Shown here in pieces: positions 1-7,899 of a stretch of DNA of 64,000 nt. Numbering within the stretch: position 1 is the first letter of the stretch; each line of letters starts with the position of its first letter. The DNA comes from Paenirhizobium cremeum (lineage in GTDB: Bacteria; Pseudomonadota; Alphaproteobacteria; Rhizobiales; Rhizobiaceae): positions 185,459 to 249,458 of the forward strand of contig NZ_JAGGCS010000007.1 of the NCBI RefSeq assembly GCF_022884085.1, written 5' to 3'. A model generated the notes under the pieces. That model made no database searches and had not been told where the DNA came from. It saw only the letters and a list, made by a program, of their open reading frames with translations. A program made the position numbers and the translations under genes.

Positions 1-1
1 C

Positions 2-130
2 GCCGGCGAACTGGATTTCGTCGAGACGCACGGCATCGACCGCTGGTGGGGCGGAACACGCCTGACGGGACGCAAATGCTGGCGATGGGATCACCGGACA
101 CGATCGCTCGCGCATCCAGCGGAAGACTAG
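2..130 (+). CDS. C-terminal fragment of a DUF1835-type protein (5' end outside window)
   Basis: The open frame enters from the left edge and ends at TAG 128-130, leaving about 42 codons. The peptide contains HGIDRWWGG followed by CWRWD. I recognise this as close to the C-terminal signature (GIDRWLGG...WRWD) of DUF1835-containing proteins of unknown function. The start and N-terminal domain are outside the window, so the assignment rests on this short motif alone. The gene ends about 90 bp before a strong hairpin (219-249) and converges on the SDR gene at 257-988. Confidence 0.5.
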   Translation, partial: AGELDFVETHGIDRWWGGTRLTGRKCWRWDHRTRSLAHPAED

Positions 131-218
131 ACGGCGGACGCGCCTTCGCCGGGTTGGCGTCTCGCAACGGAGGAGAGGGCTGTTTTCTGCGGTGGCGGCG
201 GGGCGACAGCGAGCTGTA

Positions 219-249
219 TCATGTGGGCCGGCAGTGCCAGCCCACATGA
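219..249. terminator. Hairpin between convergent genes, probable bidirectional terminator
   Basis: TCATGTGGGC at 219-228 is the perfect reverse complement of GCCCACATGA at 240-249. A further GGC/GCC pairing lies inside the loop after one mismatch. The hairpin sits 8 nt past the stop of the leftward SDR gene and downstream of the rightward DUF1835-type fragment. There is no clear T-tract, so it may rely on Rho or act as a stability element. Confidence 0.55.
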
Positions 250-256
250 ACCATCG

Positions 257-988
257 TCACCAGGCGACGGGACCGTCCGGCGCCACAAACCGGCCAGAGA
301 CGGCGTCGGCGCCGAGCAATGCGTACTCGACAGGCAGGCGTGCGCCTTCCTCGGGCGTCATGAAGCCATTGCCGCCCGTCAGATCCGTCTTCACGTAGCC
401 CGGTGCGACCGAGTTGACGACGATGGGGGTGTTCTTCAGCTCTGCCGCCAGTTGCACCGTCAGCATGTTGAGCGCCGCCTTGGAGGCGTTGTAGCCCATC
501 AGCCGCGCCTCGTAATAGGGAGACGTGGGATCGCCATTGACGGCCAACGATCCAAGGGTCGTGGACAGGTTGACGATGCGTCCGGCCTTCGATCGGCGCA
601 GCAGCGGCAGCATGGCCTGCGTCACGGCCAGCGTGCCGAGGAAGTTCGTCTCCATCAGCCTTCGCGCCGCAGCAACCGTTGCGACGGTCGGCGGGCCGTC
701 TTCGGCGTCGACGATGCCGGCATTGTTCACGAGGATGTCGAGCCGGCCATGTCTTGAGGAAATCGCGGCGGCGGCGGCCGCGATCGTCGCCTCATTGTTG
801 AGATCGACCTCGATCGCCTCCACCGCCAGTCCCGCCTGAACCAGCTCGCCGGCGGCAGCCTGTCCGCGTTGCAGGTCGCGGGCACCCATCAGCACGGTCA
901 CACCGGCCTTTGCGAGTTGCCGCGCGATTTCAAGCCCGATGCCTTTGTTGGCACCTGTCACAAGCGCAATTCTATTCGTATCAGTCAT
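257..988 (-). CDS. Short-chain dehydrogenase/reductase (SDR)
   Basis: A 243-residue classical SDR, probably a cytosolic NAD(P)-dependent oxidoreductase of unknown substrate. It has the N-terminal cofactor motif TGANKGIG, then NNAG, a serine region (NLSTTLGSL) and YNASK, the catalytic Tyr/Lys pair. The start at 988 (MTDTNRIAL) is preceded by GAAGGA at good spacing; longer in-frame extensions lack this. The gene is divergent from a TetR-type regulator at 1061, with 72 bp between them. This arrangement suggests repression by that regulator with the SDR substrate or a related compound as inducer. Confidence 0.88.
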   Translation of the reverse strand: MTDTNRIALVTGANKGIGLEIARQLAKAGVTVLMGARDLQRGQAAAGELVQAGLAVEAIEVDLNNEATIAAAAAAISSRHGRLDILVNNAGIVDAEDGPPTVATVAAARRLMETNFLGTLAVTQAMLPLLRRSKAGRIVNLSTTLGSLAVNGDPTSPYYEARLMGYNASKAALNMLTVQLAAELKNTPIVVNSVAPGYVKTDLTGGNGFMTPEEGARLPVEYALLGADAVSGRFVAPDGPVAW

Positions 989-1060
989 CGCATGTCCTTC
1001 GGATATTGGCGAAACACGCCGCTCAATATATGAAGGATCATTCGTTTTCGGGATTCGCAT

Positions 1061-1690
1061 ATGGATGTATCGCCGCCTCGCCATCTGAAGGCCCGCAAAA
1101 AGCCGCGTCAGACGCGCGCAATGTCGACGGTCGACGCCATTTTCGAGGCGACCATTCAGGTTTTGATCGGCGAGGGAACGCACCGGCTGACCACCACGCG
1201 CGTGGCCGAGCGCGCCGGTGTTTCGGTCGGCACCATGTATCAGTATTTTCCGCACAAGCAGGCTCTGCTCTACGCGCTCAACGAGCGTTATCTCGACCGA
1301 CTGGCGGAGCGTGTGGAAAAGGCCTGCCTCGCACAACACGGCAAGTCGACGAAGGAGATGATAGAGGCGCTCGTCACCACCTACTGGGAGGCAAAGACCG
1401 AGCGAAGCGACGTGACCCGCGCGCTCTACAGCTCCGCGGTCGAACTGGACAACGAAGCGCTGATCGAGGCTTTCGCCAGACGCATGGACGCGGCGACCAT
1501 AGCCATGCTGCAGAGCGCTCCGACCGCGAATTATTCCGATATCGACCTCGTGAACGTGACGCTGCTGTCTGTCATTTTCGGAACCGTCAGGAACGTTTTC
1601 GAACGCAACCTGCCCGCGCCGGAACAGATCGCAATCCGCAAACAGCTCATCGTCATGTGCCTTGCCTATCTCGATATGTCCGGCGGGTAG
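1061..1690 (+). CDS. TetR/AcrR-family transcriptional regulator
   Basis: A 209-residue protein with an N-terminal helix-turn-helix. The region RLTTTRVAERAGVSVGTMYQYFPHK at roughly residues 45-70 is the typical TetR DNA-binding segment. The C-terminal two thirds would be the ligand-binding and dimer region, whose ligand cannot be read from sequence. It is divergent from the SDR gene at 257-988 with a 72-bp shared promoter region, so local control of that gene and of itself is likely. Confidence 0.88.
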   Translation: MDVSPPRHLKARKKPRQTRAMSTVDAIFEATIQVLIGEGTHRLTTTRVAERAGVSVGTMYQYFPHKQALLYALNERYLDRLAERVEKACLAQHGKSTKEMIEALVTTYWEAKTERSDVTRALYSSAVELDNEALIEAFARRMDAATIAMLQSAPTANYSDIDLVNVTLLSVIFGTVRNVFERNLPAPEQIAIRKQLIVMCLAYLDMSGG

Positions 1691-1800
1691 CCGAGTGCGC
1701 TTGCCAGACGCCGGGACGCATCCTAACAGAAATCAACATTCGGCTCGATCTGAGGTGTCGCAGCATTCGCTGCGGAGCCGTCAAGGCTGAGGAGGCACTG

Positions 1801-2715
1801 ATGCTTCGCGACATGAGCGATACTTTGGCGTTTATCGAGGTGGTCCAGCGAGGGAGTTTTACGGCTGCGGCAGACAGCCTGAGGACGTCCAAGGCGCGCC
1901 TGAGCAAGAAGGTTCAGGACCTGGAGCAAAGGCTGGGGGTGAAGCTCCTCCATCGCACGACGCGCAATATCCGTCTGACGGAGGCGGGTTCCATCTATTT
2001 CGAGCGCTGCCAGGAACTCGCCCGCCTTATCGGCGACGCCGAGAGCGCCGTCGAACAAGTGCACGGCAAGCCCTCCGGATGGTTGAGAGTGACCGCACCC
2101 CACTGGTTGGTCACCAAGGCTATCGCCCCGCTGCTGGTCGGCTTTCGGGAAGCCTATCCCGAGGTCAGGCTCCAGCTGCTGCTCGACCACGAAGTAAAAA
2201 ACATCGTGCACGAGGACATCGATGTGGCATGCCGCCTCTGGAACGGTCAGATGCCGGATTCCAATCTTGCCGCTCGTCGTCTGGCCGATCTTCAGACAGG
2301 TCTTTACGCTTCCAGGCGGTATCTCGAACGGCATGGAGTTCCAGAACACCCATCGCAGTTGAAAGACCATGATTGCCTTGTGACCCAATTGTTTTATGGC
2401 CGCCCCTACCACTCGTGGCCGCTTGCGACAGAGGGCGAGGTTGTCGATTATCCGATCAATCCGGCAATCGTTGCGACAGATCCGGAAGCATTGTTCGAAT
2501 TCCTGGTCAGGGGACAGGGGATCCAGCTTACCAATCCTTACCTGGTTCAAGCGGCGGTCGCGTCCGGCGAGGTCGTGCGCATTCTCCCCGAATGGTCCGG
2601 GCCCAGCGCCACGTTGTACGCCGTGAGAGCCGGCGGCCGTGTCCAGCCCCTCAAGGTGAGGGCGTTTATCGACTATCTGGCGGAGCACCTTGAGGAGACA
2701 TTGCAGGCGCAATGA
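1801..2715 (+). CDS. LysR-family transcriptional regulator
   Basis: A 304-residue LTTR. The winged HTH covers about residues 5-65 (FIEVVQRGSFTAAADSL ... RLGVKLLHRTTR), and the rest is the periplasmic-binding-like effector domain. The ATG at 1801 has GAGGAG 8-13 nt upstream; a second ATG at 1813 is possible. The gene points toward the MBL gene at 2876 and may regulate it. The pattern DTLAFIEVV...RTTRNIRLTEAG resembles the CrgA/AaeR-type LTTRs often found near oxidoreductases. Confidence 0.88.
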   Translation: MLRDMSDTLAFIEVVQRGSFTAAADSLRTSKARLSKKVQDLEQRLGVKLLHRTTRNIRLTEAGSIYFERCQELARLIGDAESAVEQVHGKPSGWLRVTAPHWLVTKAIAPLLVGFREAYPEVRLQLLLDHEVKNIVHEDIDVACRLWNGQMPDSNLAARRLADLQTGLYASRRYLERHGVPEHPSQLKDHDCLVTQLFYGRPYHSWPLATEGEVVDYPINPAIVATDPEALFEFLVRGQGIQLTNPYLVQAAVASGEVVRILPEWSGPSATLYAVRAGGRVQPLKVRAFIDYLAEHLEETLQAQ

Positions 2716-2875
2716 GACGGACGGCCGTGCCCTGCCGATTGTAGCCAGATTCTTGACAGCGCGATCCGACTTGGCAACCTAATCACACGGGCCGCTCCAG
2801 CCTACTTTCCTTCCGCAAGCGCCGCATCGTTCATTATTGAACTTTTTCGCGGCGGAAATCGATGAAGGAATTGTC

Positions 2876-3868
2876 ATGGACAACATTACAAGACGAAACG
2901 TCCTCAAGGCGGCTTCTGCCCTGGCAACCGTCGCCGCTGTTACGGGCGCCCCCTCCCTCACCCTCGCGGCTGCTCCGAAACAGGGCTTTCAGGCGCCCGG
3001 CTTCTACAGGATGGCGCTCGGCGATCTCGAGATTACGGCACTGCTGGACGGCACTCTGCCCCTTCCGCTTCCCGAGATGTACCGTGACGTCACCGCTCAG
3101 GATGCCGCCGAACTGCTGCGCGCGGCTTTCCGCGACATCCCGACGGATACCTCCGTCAACGCCTTCCTGGTCAACGACGGAAAGCGTCTCGTGATGATCG
3201 ACGCCGGAACCGGGGCCTATCTGGGCAAGGAGGTCGGACATCTGGCGTCCAATCTCGAAGCGTCGGGTTACAGCGCCGCGCAGATCGACCATATCATCCT
3301 GACCCATGTCCATACCGACCATTCCGGCGGTCTGGTCCGCGATGGAAAAGTGGTCTTCGAAAACGCAACCGTGCATGTTCCCGAGCGGGAACTGGATTTC
3401 TGGTTGAAGACGCCGGCGGATGCGCGACCTGCGGGCCTGAACCAGCAATTGTTCAAGGAAGCGGAAGAGTGTTTGCGCCCATACCTGCAGCGCGGCAAGG
3501 TCGAAAGCTTCAAGGACGATCAGGAGGCCATCGCGGGTTTCCGTTCGATCCTGCGCCCCGGACATACCCCCGGCCATAGCTCCATCGTGGTCGAGAGTGG
3601 CGGCAAGAAGCTGGTGTTCTGGGGGGATATCACCCACGGCGACATCGTTCAGTTCAAGCAGCCGGAGGTGACGATCGAGTTCGATGTCGACCGCCCCAGC
3701 GCGGTAAAGTCCCGCAAACAGGCTTTCGCCGAAGCGATAGCGGAAGGATATCTTGTCGCCGGCGCCCACATCGCGTTTCCCGGCATCGGCAACGTTCTGC
3801 AGGATGGTCAGCAATTTGACTGGATGCCGGTGAACTATTCCGATGGAGAAGCCGGGCTTATCAAGTAA
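2876..3868 (+). CDS. Tat-exported metallo-beta-lactamase-fold hydrolase
   Basis: A 330-residue protein beginning with a twin-arginine signal (TRRNVLKAAS followed by a hydrophobic Ala-rich stretch), so probably folded in the cytoplasm and exported to the periplasm. The MBL metal motif is THVHTDHSGG, with a later metal His in RPGHTPGHS and Asp in WGDITHGD. The ATG at 2876 has GAAGGA at good spacing; an upstream TTG at 2837 is less likely because it would bury the Tat signal. It is a distant paralogue of the MBL gene at 50675 by architecture. Substrate unknown; lactones, thioesters or beta-lactams are all possible for this fold. Confidence 0.85.
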   Translation: MDNITRRNVLKAASALATVAAVTGAPSLTLAAAPKQGFQAPGFYRMALGDLEITALLDGTLPLPLPEMYRDVTAQDAAELLRAAFRDIPTDTSVNAFLVNDGKRLVMIDAGTGAYLGKEVGHLASNLEASGYSAAQIDHIILTHVHTDHSGGLVRDGKVVFENATVHVPERELDFWLKTPADARPAGLNQQLFKEAEECLRPYLQRGKVESFKDDQEAIAGFRSILRPGHTPGHSSIVVESGGKKLVFWGDITHGDIVQFKQPEVTIEFDVDRPSAVKSRKQAFAEAIAEGYLVAGAHIAFPGIGNVLQDGQQFDWMPVNYSDGEAGLIK

Positions 3869-3937
3869 AACTTGGCAAGGCCCCGGTTTCGCCCGACACG
3901 ATCGGCGGCCACCGTGAAAATTCCAGCGTGAAAATTC

Positions 3938-3977
3938 CGCCGCGAAACTCCGACGCTTACGAGGGAGTTTCGCGGCG
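3938..3977. terminator. 14-bp perfect inverted repeat, bidirectional terminator candidate
   Basis: CGCCGCGAAACTCC at 3938-3951 is the exact reverse complement of GGAGTTTCGCGGCG at 3964-3977, with a 12-nt loop. It lies between two convergent genes, an MBL gene ending at 3868 and an SDR gene ending at 4023. A second, smaller hairpin (GGTTTCG at 3990-3996 with CGAAACC at 4005-4011) follows. No T-run is present. Confidence 0.6.
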
Positions 3978-4022
3978 AACCCGTTCGAAGGTTTCGCGAG
4001 GTCACGAAACCGCTACGCCTTT

Positions 4023-4766
4023 TCAGACCGCCACGAAGCCGCCATCGACAAACAGCTCCTCCCCGCCGACGAAGCTGCTTTCGTCAGATGCCAGAAACAG
4101 AACCGCCTTGGCGATCTCCTCGGTCTCGGCGAGCCTGCCGAACGGAATGGCCTGCTGCATCCATTCCTCGGCACCGGCATTGTTGCGAAGATAGGTCTTC
4201 ATGGCCGGTGTCTGAACCATGCCGGGGGAAACGACGTTCACACGAATGCCCCGGCTCTTGAGATCGGTCGTCCATGTTCGAGCGAAGGAGCGGATCGCCG
4301 CCTTCGTGGCACTGTAGACGGACAGGTTTGCGAAGCCCTTGGCTCCCGCCCCCGACCCGGCCAGTACGACGGCGCCACCGGCAGACATCAGCGGCAGAGC
4401 CTTTTGCACGGTGAAGACCGTGCCCTTGACGTTGATGCCGAAGACACGGTCGAAATGATCCTCTTCAATGGCGCCGATCGGCGCGGACTCGGACACGCCG
4501 GCATTGGCGAAGACCACATCGACACGGCCGTGGTCACGCTTGACTTGCGCATAAAGCCTGTCGAGCGCTGCAGGCTCGCTGACATCGCCCTGAACGCCAA
4601 CGGCACCGTTGCCGATTTTCTCAAGCGCCTCGTCCAGGCGTTCCTGCCGCCGTCCCGTGACATAGACATGGGCGCCTTCCGCGGCGAACAACCTGGCTGT
4701 CGTCAGCCCTATGCCGTCCGTTCCGCCCGTGATCACCACGACCTTGTCCTCAAATCGTTTCGTCAT
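4023..4766 (-). CDS. SDR-family oxidoreductase
   Basis: A 247-residue classical SDR with TGGTDGIG for cofactor binding, NAGVSES, a serine region (LAGSGAG), and YSATK as catalytic Tyr and Lys. The C-terminus ends in FVDGGF, typical for enzymes that use this loop at the tetramer interface. The ATG at 4766 is taken as start; an in-frame ATG at 4787 lies at the edge of the operator. The gene is divergent from a TetR regulator at 4876, with an elaborate inverted-repeat operator between them, so induction through that repressor is likely. Confidence 0.88.
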   Translation of the reverse strand: MTKRFEDKVVVITGGTDGIGLTTARLFAAEGAHVYVTGRRQERLDEALEKIGNGAVGVQGDVSEPAALDRLYAQVKRDHGRVDVVFANAGVSESAPIGAIEEDHFDRVFGINVKGTVFTVQKALPLMSAGGAVVLAGSGAGAKGFANLSVYSATKAAIRSFARTWTTDLKSRGIRVNVVSPGMVQTPAMKTYLRNNAGAEEWMQQAIPFGRLAETEEIAKAVLFLASDESSFVGGEELFVDGGFVAV

Positions 4767-4787
4767 GCCGTTCGCTCGCTTTCGCAT

Positions 4788-4834
4788 TAAGTGGAAGATT
4801 GCTCCACTTACTATATGGAGATAAACTCCACTTA
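4788..4834. promoter_or_regulatory. Tandem inverted-repeat operator for the adjacent TetR-type regulator
   Basis: TAAGTGGA (4788-4795) and TCCACTTA (4803-4810) form a perfect 8-bp inverted repeat with a 7-nt spacer. TCCACTTA occurs again at 4827-4834, paired less fully with TGGAG at 4816-4820. The block fills the divergent space between the SDR gene (start 4766) and the TetR gene (start about 4876). It is therefore a strong candidate for the repressor's binding region, overlapping the promoters of both genes. Confidence 0.7.
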
Positions 4835-4875
4835 CAAGTGACGGTTAGGCAGATTTTTTGGCTGAGGAGACCCCA

Positions 4876-5436
4876 TTGCGCGCCGATGCGCAGCTGAACA
4901 AGGCAAGAATCCTTGCCGCAGCCGAAGAAGTCTTCATGGAGCGGGGCGCGGGCGTTTCGCTGGATGAGGTCGCAAAGCGCGCCGGGGTCGGGATCGCGAC
5001 GCTTTATCGCCGCTTCCCGACGCGGGAAGACTTGCTCGCCGCAGCCTATAGCGCCCGATTCCTGGCTTTCGCCGAGGCGAGCCGCGTCCGGGCAGGCGCT
5101 CTCGAACCCTTGAACGCCCTGCGCGCCTACCTCGAGGAACTCGTTCGGTATTCGAATGTTTATCGCGGTTTTGCGGCGTCTCTCGGGACGGTTCTACAGA
5201 TCGGAACGCCCGGCTGCCGCGCAACCAGCGAGGAAGGTTCCCGACTTCTGCATACGGCGCAGGAGGCGGGCGCCGTTCGGCCAGATATCAGCTTTAACGA
5301 CATAGTCTGCGTGGCGACCGCGATATCGCTCGCGACCGAGCACGACAGTTCGCCGGAAGCGCGCATCGCACATCTGGTGAGTATATTCATCGATGGGATC
5401 GTCGAGCGCCAGGTCTCCCACGATCGCCGGCGATAA
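4876..5436 (+). CDS. TetR/AcrR-family transcriptional regulator
   Basis: About 186 residues. The HTH segment is GVSLDEVAKRAGVGIATLYRRFPTRE near residues 27-52. There is no good ATG. TTG at 4876 has GAGGAG 6 nt upstream and is preferred; TTG at 4858 would add six residues. It is divergent from the SDR gene at 4023-4766 across the TAAGTGGA/TCCACTTA operator. The last 50 bp overlap the end of the convergent phosphopantetheinyl transferase gene. Confidence 0.86.
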   Translation: MRADAQLNKARILAAAEEVFMERGAGVSLDEVAKRAGVGIATLYRRFPTREDLLAAAYSARFLAFAEASRVRAGALEPLNALRAYLEELVRYSNVYRGFAASLGTVLQIGTPGCRATSEEGSRLLHTAQEAGAVRPDISFNDIVCVATAISLATEHDSSPEARIAHLVSIFIDGIVERQVSHDRRR

Positions 5437-6247
5437 CGTCCAGGGACACCCGTTCCGCGCTCCGCACCGCAAGCGCGAGCCGATATCCGGCGCAGGGCAG
5501 AAACTCGAAAAATCGCCAGATGCCGGAATTGCCTGACACGCCGGGATCACCTTCCTGCGGCAGGAACGTCGCGCGCAGAGGATCGAGCTGGAAGGCGGGA
5601 GAGTCGAGACGTCCGGAGAGGCCTTCCCCGGTTGCCTTGAGATAGGCCTCCTTCAGTGTCCAGAGTCGGAAGAATATCGAGCGGTATTCAAGGCCCTCAG
5701 CTTTCGCAAGCATTGCGCGTTCGCCTGGCGCGAACCGTGCGGCCACAGCCGGGGGTACGTCGCCGTCGCTCGCCTCGACATCGACGCCGACGGGTACGCC
5801 CGCTATCGCGCAGGCGACCAGGCCGCGGGTGTGCGAGATATTGAAGTGAAGCCGCGGTCGACGATGAACGGCCGCAAGCGCCGGCTTGCCGGTGGGGCCG
5901 GTCTCGAATGCCCACGCCCTTGGATCGCCGCCGAGGGCTTCACTCAGCATCAGGCGCAGCAGCGCGTGGGCGGCAACGTAGGCGGCCCTGTCCGCGCGAT
6001 GGCGAAAGCGCGTTGCCCGGTCCTGTTCAAAAGCGCTCAAGAGCCCGGACAACCTTTCGATCGGCTGCGTTTCGATATCCTCGGTCCGCAGCCACCGCAG
6101 CCGCACGTTCCCCGGATCAAGCGGGGCCGCCGAAGGCGGGCTGTCTTTGCCGATGTGTCCTGCCGTTCGGCGCAAGCGACCTGCCTCCCCTTCCGCTGCC
6201 GGTATCGCGGGCGCCCCTTGCACAAACGGCCGTTCAATCGCCTTCAT
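5387..6247 (-). CDS. entD: 4'-phosphopantetheinyl transferase of the siderophore operon (EntD/Sfp-like)
   Basis: A 286-residue Sfp-type transferase that would load phosphopantetheine from CoA onto the carrier domains of EntF and the free aryl carrier protein. Visible motifs are FNISHTRGLVACAI near residue 135, GVDVE at 154-158 (magnesium-binding Asp/Glu) and WTLKEAYLKATG at 196-207. The ATG at 6247 overlaps the 3' end of the esterase gene by 14 bp, a sign of translational coupling. It is the last gene of the siderophore operon and ends inside the convergent TetR gene (50-bp overlap). Upstream in-frame starts exist but would lie well inside the esterase gene. Confidence 0.88.
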   Translation of the reverse strand: MKAIERPFVQGAPAIPAAEGEAGRLRRTAGHIGKDSPPSAAPLDPGNVRLRWLRTEDIETQPIERLSGLLSAFEQDRATRFRHRADRAAYVAAHALLRLMLSEALGGDPRAWAFETGPTGKPALAAVHRRPRLHFNISHTRGLVACAIAGVPVGVDVEASDGDVPPAVAARFAPGERAMLAKAEGLEYRSIFFRLWTLKEAYLKATGEGLSGRLDSPAFQLDPLRATFLPQEGDPGVSGNSGIWRFFEFLPCAGYRLALAVRSAERVSLDVIAGDRGRPGARRSHR

Positions 6248-7118
6248 CGAAGGCAAAGCGCAGGGCGCGCGGCAGGCAGGTGATGAGCGAGCTCGAATGC
6301 TCGCCGCCATCTTCGATATCGCAGCGCACGGTCACGCCGTCGCCATAGGCCTCCCCGATGTGCTCGGAAAAGGCCCGTACATTGCCGATCATCGCCCGCC
6401 GGCGGCGAAGCGACGTATACGACGCGTTCGCCGCGAGGTCGGCCTGCCAGGGGGCCGGCTCCTCTTCCCATTGGCCGACCGTCAGATAGGCCCGAAAACG
6501 GCCGTCGAAGGGCGCTTTCCGACCGGCGAGACGGCCAAGCATCGCCTCACGCCCCCACCAGATGGAGGGACTGACCGCCAGGAATGCCCGGAAAGATTGC
6601 GGCCGCTGACAGAGCCAGTCGAGCACGAGATATCCGGCAAGCGAATGGCCGAGCAGGGCGGACAGATCTTCCCGGACGGGAAAGGTCGACCGGATGAAGG
6701 GCTTCAGCCGGTTTTCGACGAAATCGATAAAGGCCGCCTGCCCGCCGTGGCAGGTGCTCGCCTGCCATCCGGCATCGTCGATTTCGGGAGGACCGCGGGT
6801 GAAATCCTCGTAGCGGCGGTCGAGATCATAGTCCGGGCCGTCCGGGTAGCCGATGCCGACCACGACCGCCGGACGGATGCCGCTCGCCTTCGGACGACGC
6901 GAGAGCCGTCGCAGCGTCTCCACGACAAGAAGGAAATCGGCGTTCGCATCCAGCAGGTAGAGGACCGGAAAGCCGCCGGGCGGAGGCTCCACCGCCGGCA
7001 CATGGACATAGATCTCATGGTTCCGGCCATCGGCGCCCGGCAACGGAAAATGCTCGCAATCCGGAACGAAGAGGCTTCTCGCGGCAAGCGCGCCATTTTC
7101 GAGCGCCTGGAAGCGCAT
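6234..7118 (-). CDS. Siderophore esterase-like alpha/beta hydrolase (Fes/IroE/BesA type)
   Basis: About 294 residues of an alpha/beta hydrolase of the esterase D/Fes type. The nucleophile elbow is GHSLAG (Ser159), followed by VSPSIWW, and GEHSSS near the C-terminus probably carries the catalytic His. Such enzymes cleave the ester bonds of triscatecholate siderophores to release iron or trim the trilactone. A cytosolic role is likely because no signal peptide is seen. ATG 7118 is used; GTG at 7139, with GGAGG about 11 nt upstream, is a credible alternative that would overlap the end of entA. Confidence 0.8.
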   Translation of the reverse strand: MRFQALENGALAARSLFVPDCEHFPLPGADGRNHEIYVHVPAVEPPPGGFPVLYLLDANADFLLVVETLRRLSRRPKASGIRPAVVVGIGYPDGPDYDLDRRYEDFTRGPPEIDDAGWQASTCHGGQAAFIDFVENRLKPFIRSTFPVREDLSALLGHSLAGYLVLDWLCQRPQSFRAFLAVSPSIWWGREAMLGRLAGRKAPFDGRFRAYLTVGQWEEEPAPWQADLAANASYTSLRRRRAMIGNVRAFSEHIGEAYGDGVTVRCDIEDGGEHSSSLITCLPRALRFAFDEGD

Positions 7119-7131
7119 GTTTTTCTTGTTT

Positions 7132-7899
7132 TCAGCCACGCAGCGTCGCGCCTCCATCCACATAGAGATCGGCCATGGTGATGTGCCCGGCCTGGTCGGA
7201 AAGAAGAAACAGCACCGCGTTTGCGATATCCTCGGGCATGGCGAGTTTCTTCAGCGGAATGCCGGTCCGATAGCTTGCGAGATCGCCCTCGATGACCTGC
7301 TCCTGCGAGGCCGGCGTGGTCCACATGCCGGTCTGCATCGGCGTCAGCGTCGAACCGGGTGCAACGATGTTGCAGCGGACGCCGTGCTCGGCCACTTCCA
7401 GACCGAGGCACCGGACGAACATGGTGGCCGCCGCCTTCGAGGCGGCATAGGCCGCCATGTTCTTCCGCGGAATGCCGGCCGCATTCGACCCGACGACGAC
7501 AATGGAACCCTGCCTGCGTTCCGCCATGCGGGCGGCGAGCGCCTGGCATACGAAAAAGGCGCCGTGGCAGTTGACGTCGAAAACCCGGCGCCAGACGTCA
7601 CCCTTAAGATCGGCAACGGGCGTCGTATCGAGGATGCCGGCGACGTTCACGCCGAAGTCGAAACCGCCCATCTCCGTCTCCGCCTCGGCAATCACGCGCT
7701 GAACGGCACGCTCGTCGCTGATGTCAAGTGCCGTACCTCGCACGGGGCCCTCCGCAGCGCTCCAGCCCGGCTCCGCCTGTCTGTCCGTCGCGAAAACCCT
7801 TACCCCCGATGCGACCAGTCCATCGACCACGGCACGGCCGATGCCCCCGGCCGCGCCGGTCACGAACGCCGCCTTGCCTGCCAGTCCCGTCAATTGCAT
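7132..7899 (-). CDS. entA: 2,3-dihydro-2,3-dihydroxybenzoate dehydrogenase (EntA-like SDR)
   Basis: A 255-residue SDR that would oxidise 2,3-dihydro-2,3-dihydroxybenzoate to 2,3-dihydroxybenzoate with NAD+. It shows TGAAGGIG at the N-terminus, NVAG, SNAAGIPR and YAASKAA, which resemble EntA/DhbA rather than fatty-acid SDRs. The start at 7899 has GGGAGGA just upstream and overlaps the 3' end of the EntF gene by 10 bp. Its location between entF and the esterase and the presence of entB, entC and entE in the same operon decide the function. Confidence 0.9.
   Translation of the reverse strand: MQLTGLAGKAAFVTGAAGGIGRAVVDGLVASGVRVFATDRQAEPGWSAAEGPVRGTALDISDERAVQRVIAEAETEMGGFDFGVNVAGILDTTPVADLKGDVWRRVFDVNCHGAFFVCQALAARMAERRQGSIVVVGSNAAGIPRKNMAAYAASKAAATMFVRCLGLEVAEHGVRCNIVAPGSTLTPMQTGMWTTPASQEQVIEGDLASYRTGIPLKKLAMPEDIANAVLFLLSDQAGHITMADLYVDGGATLRG

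Noticed and set aside
910..1800. Long rightward frame reading through the TetR gene into the LysR gene
   Set aside because: The first 297 codons are a shadow frame of the TetR gene, rich in Arg and His. LysR homology begins only at 1801, where a good ribosome-binding site lies.
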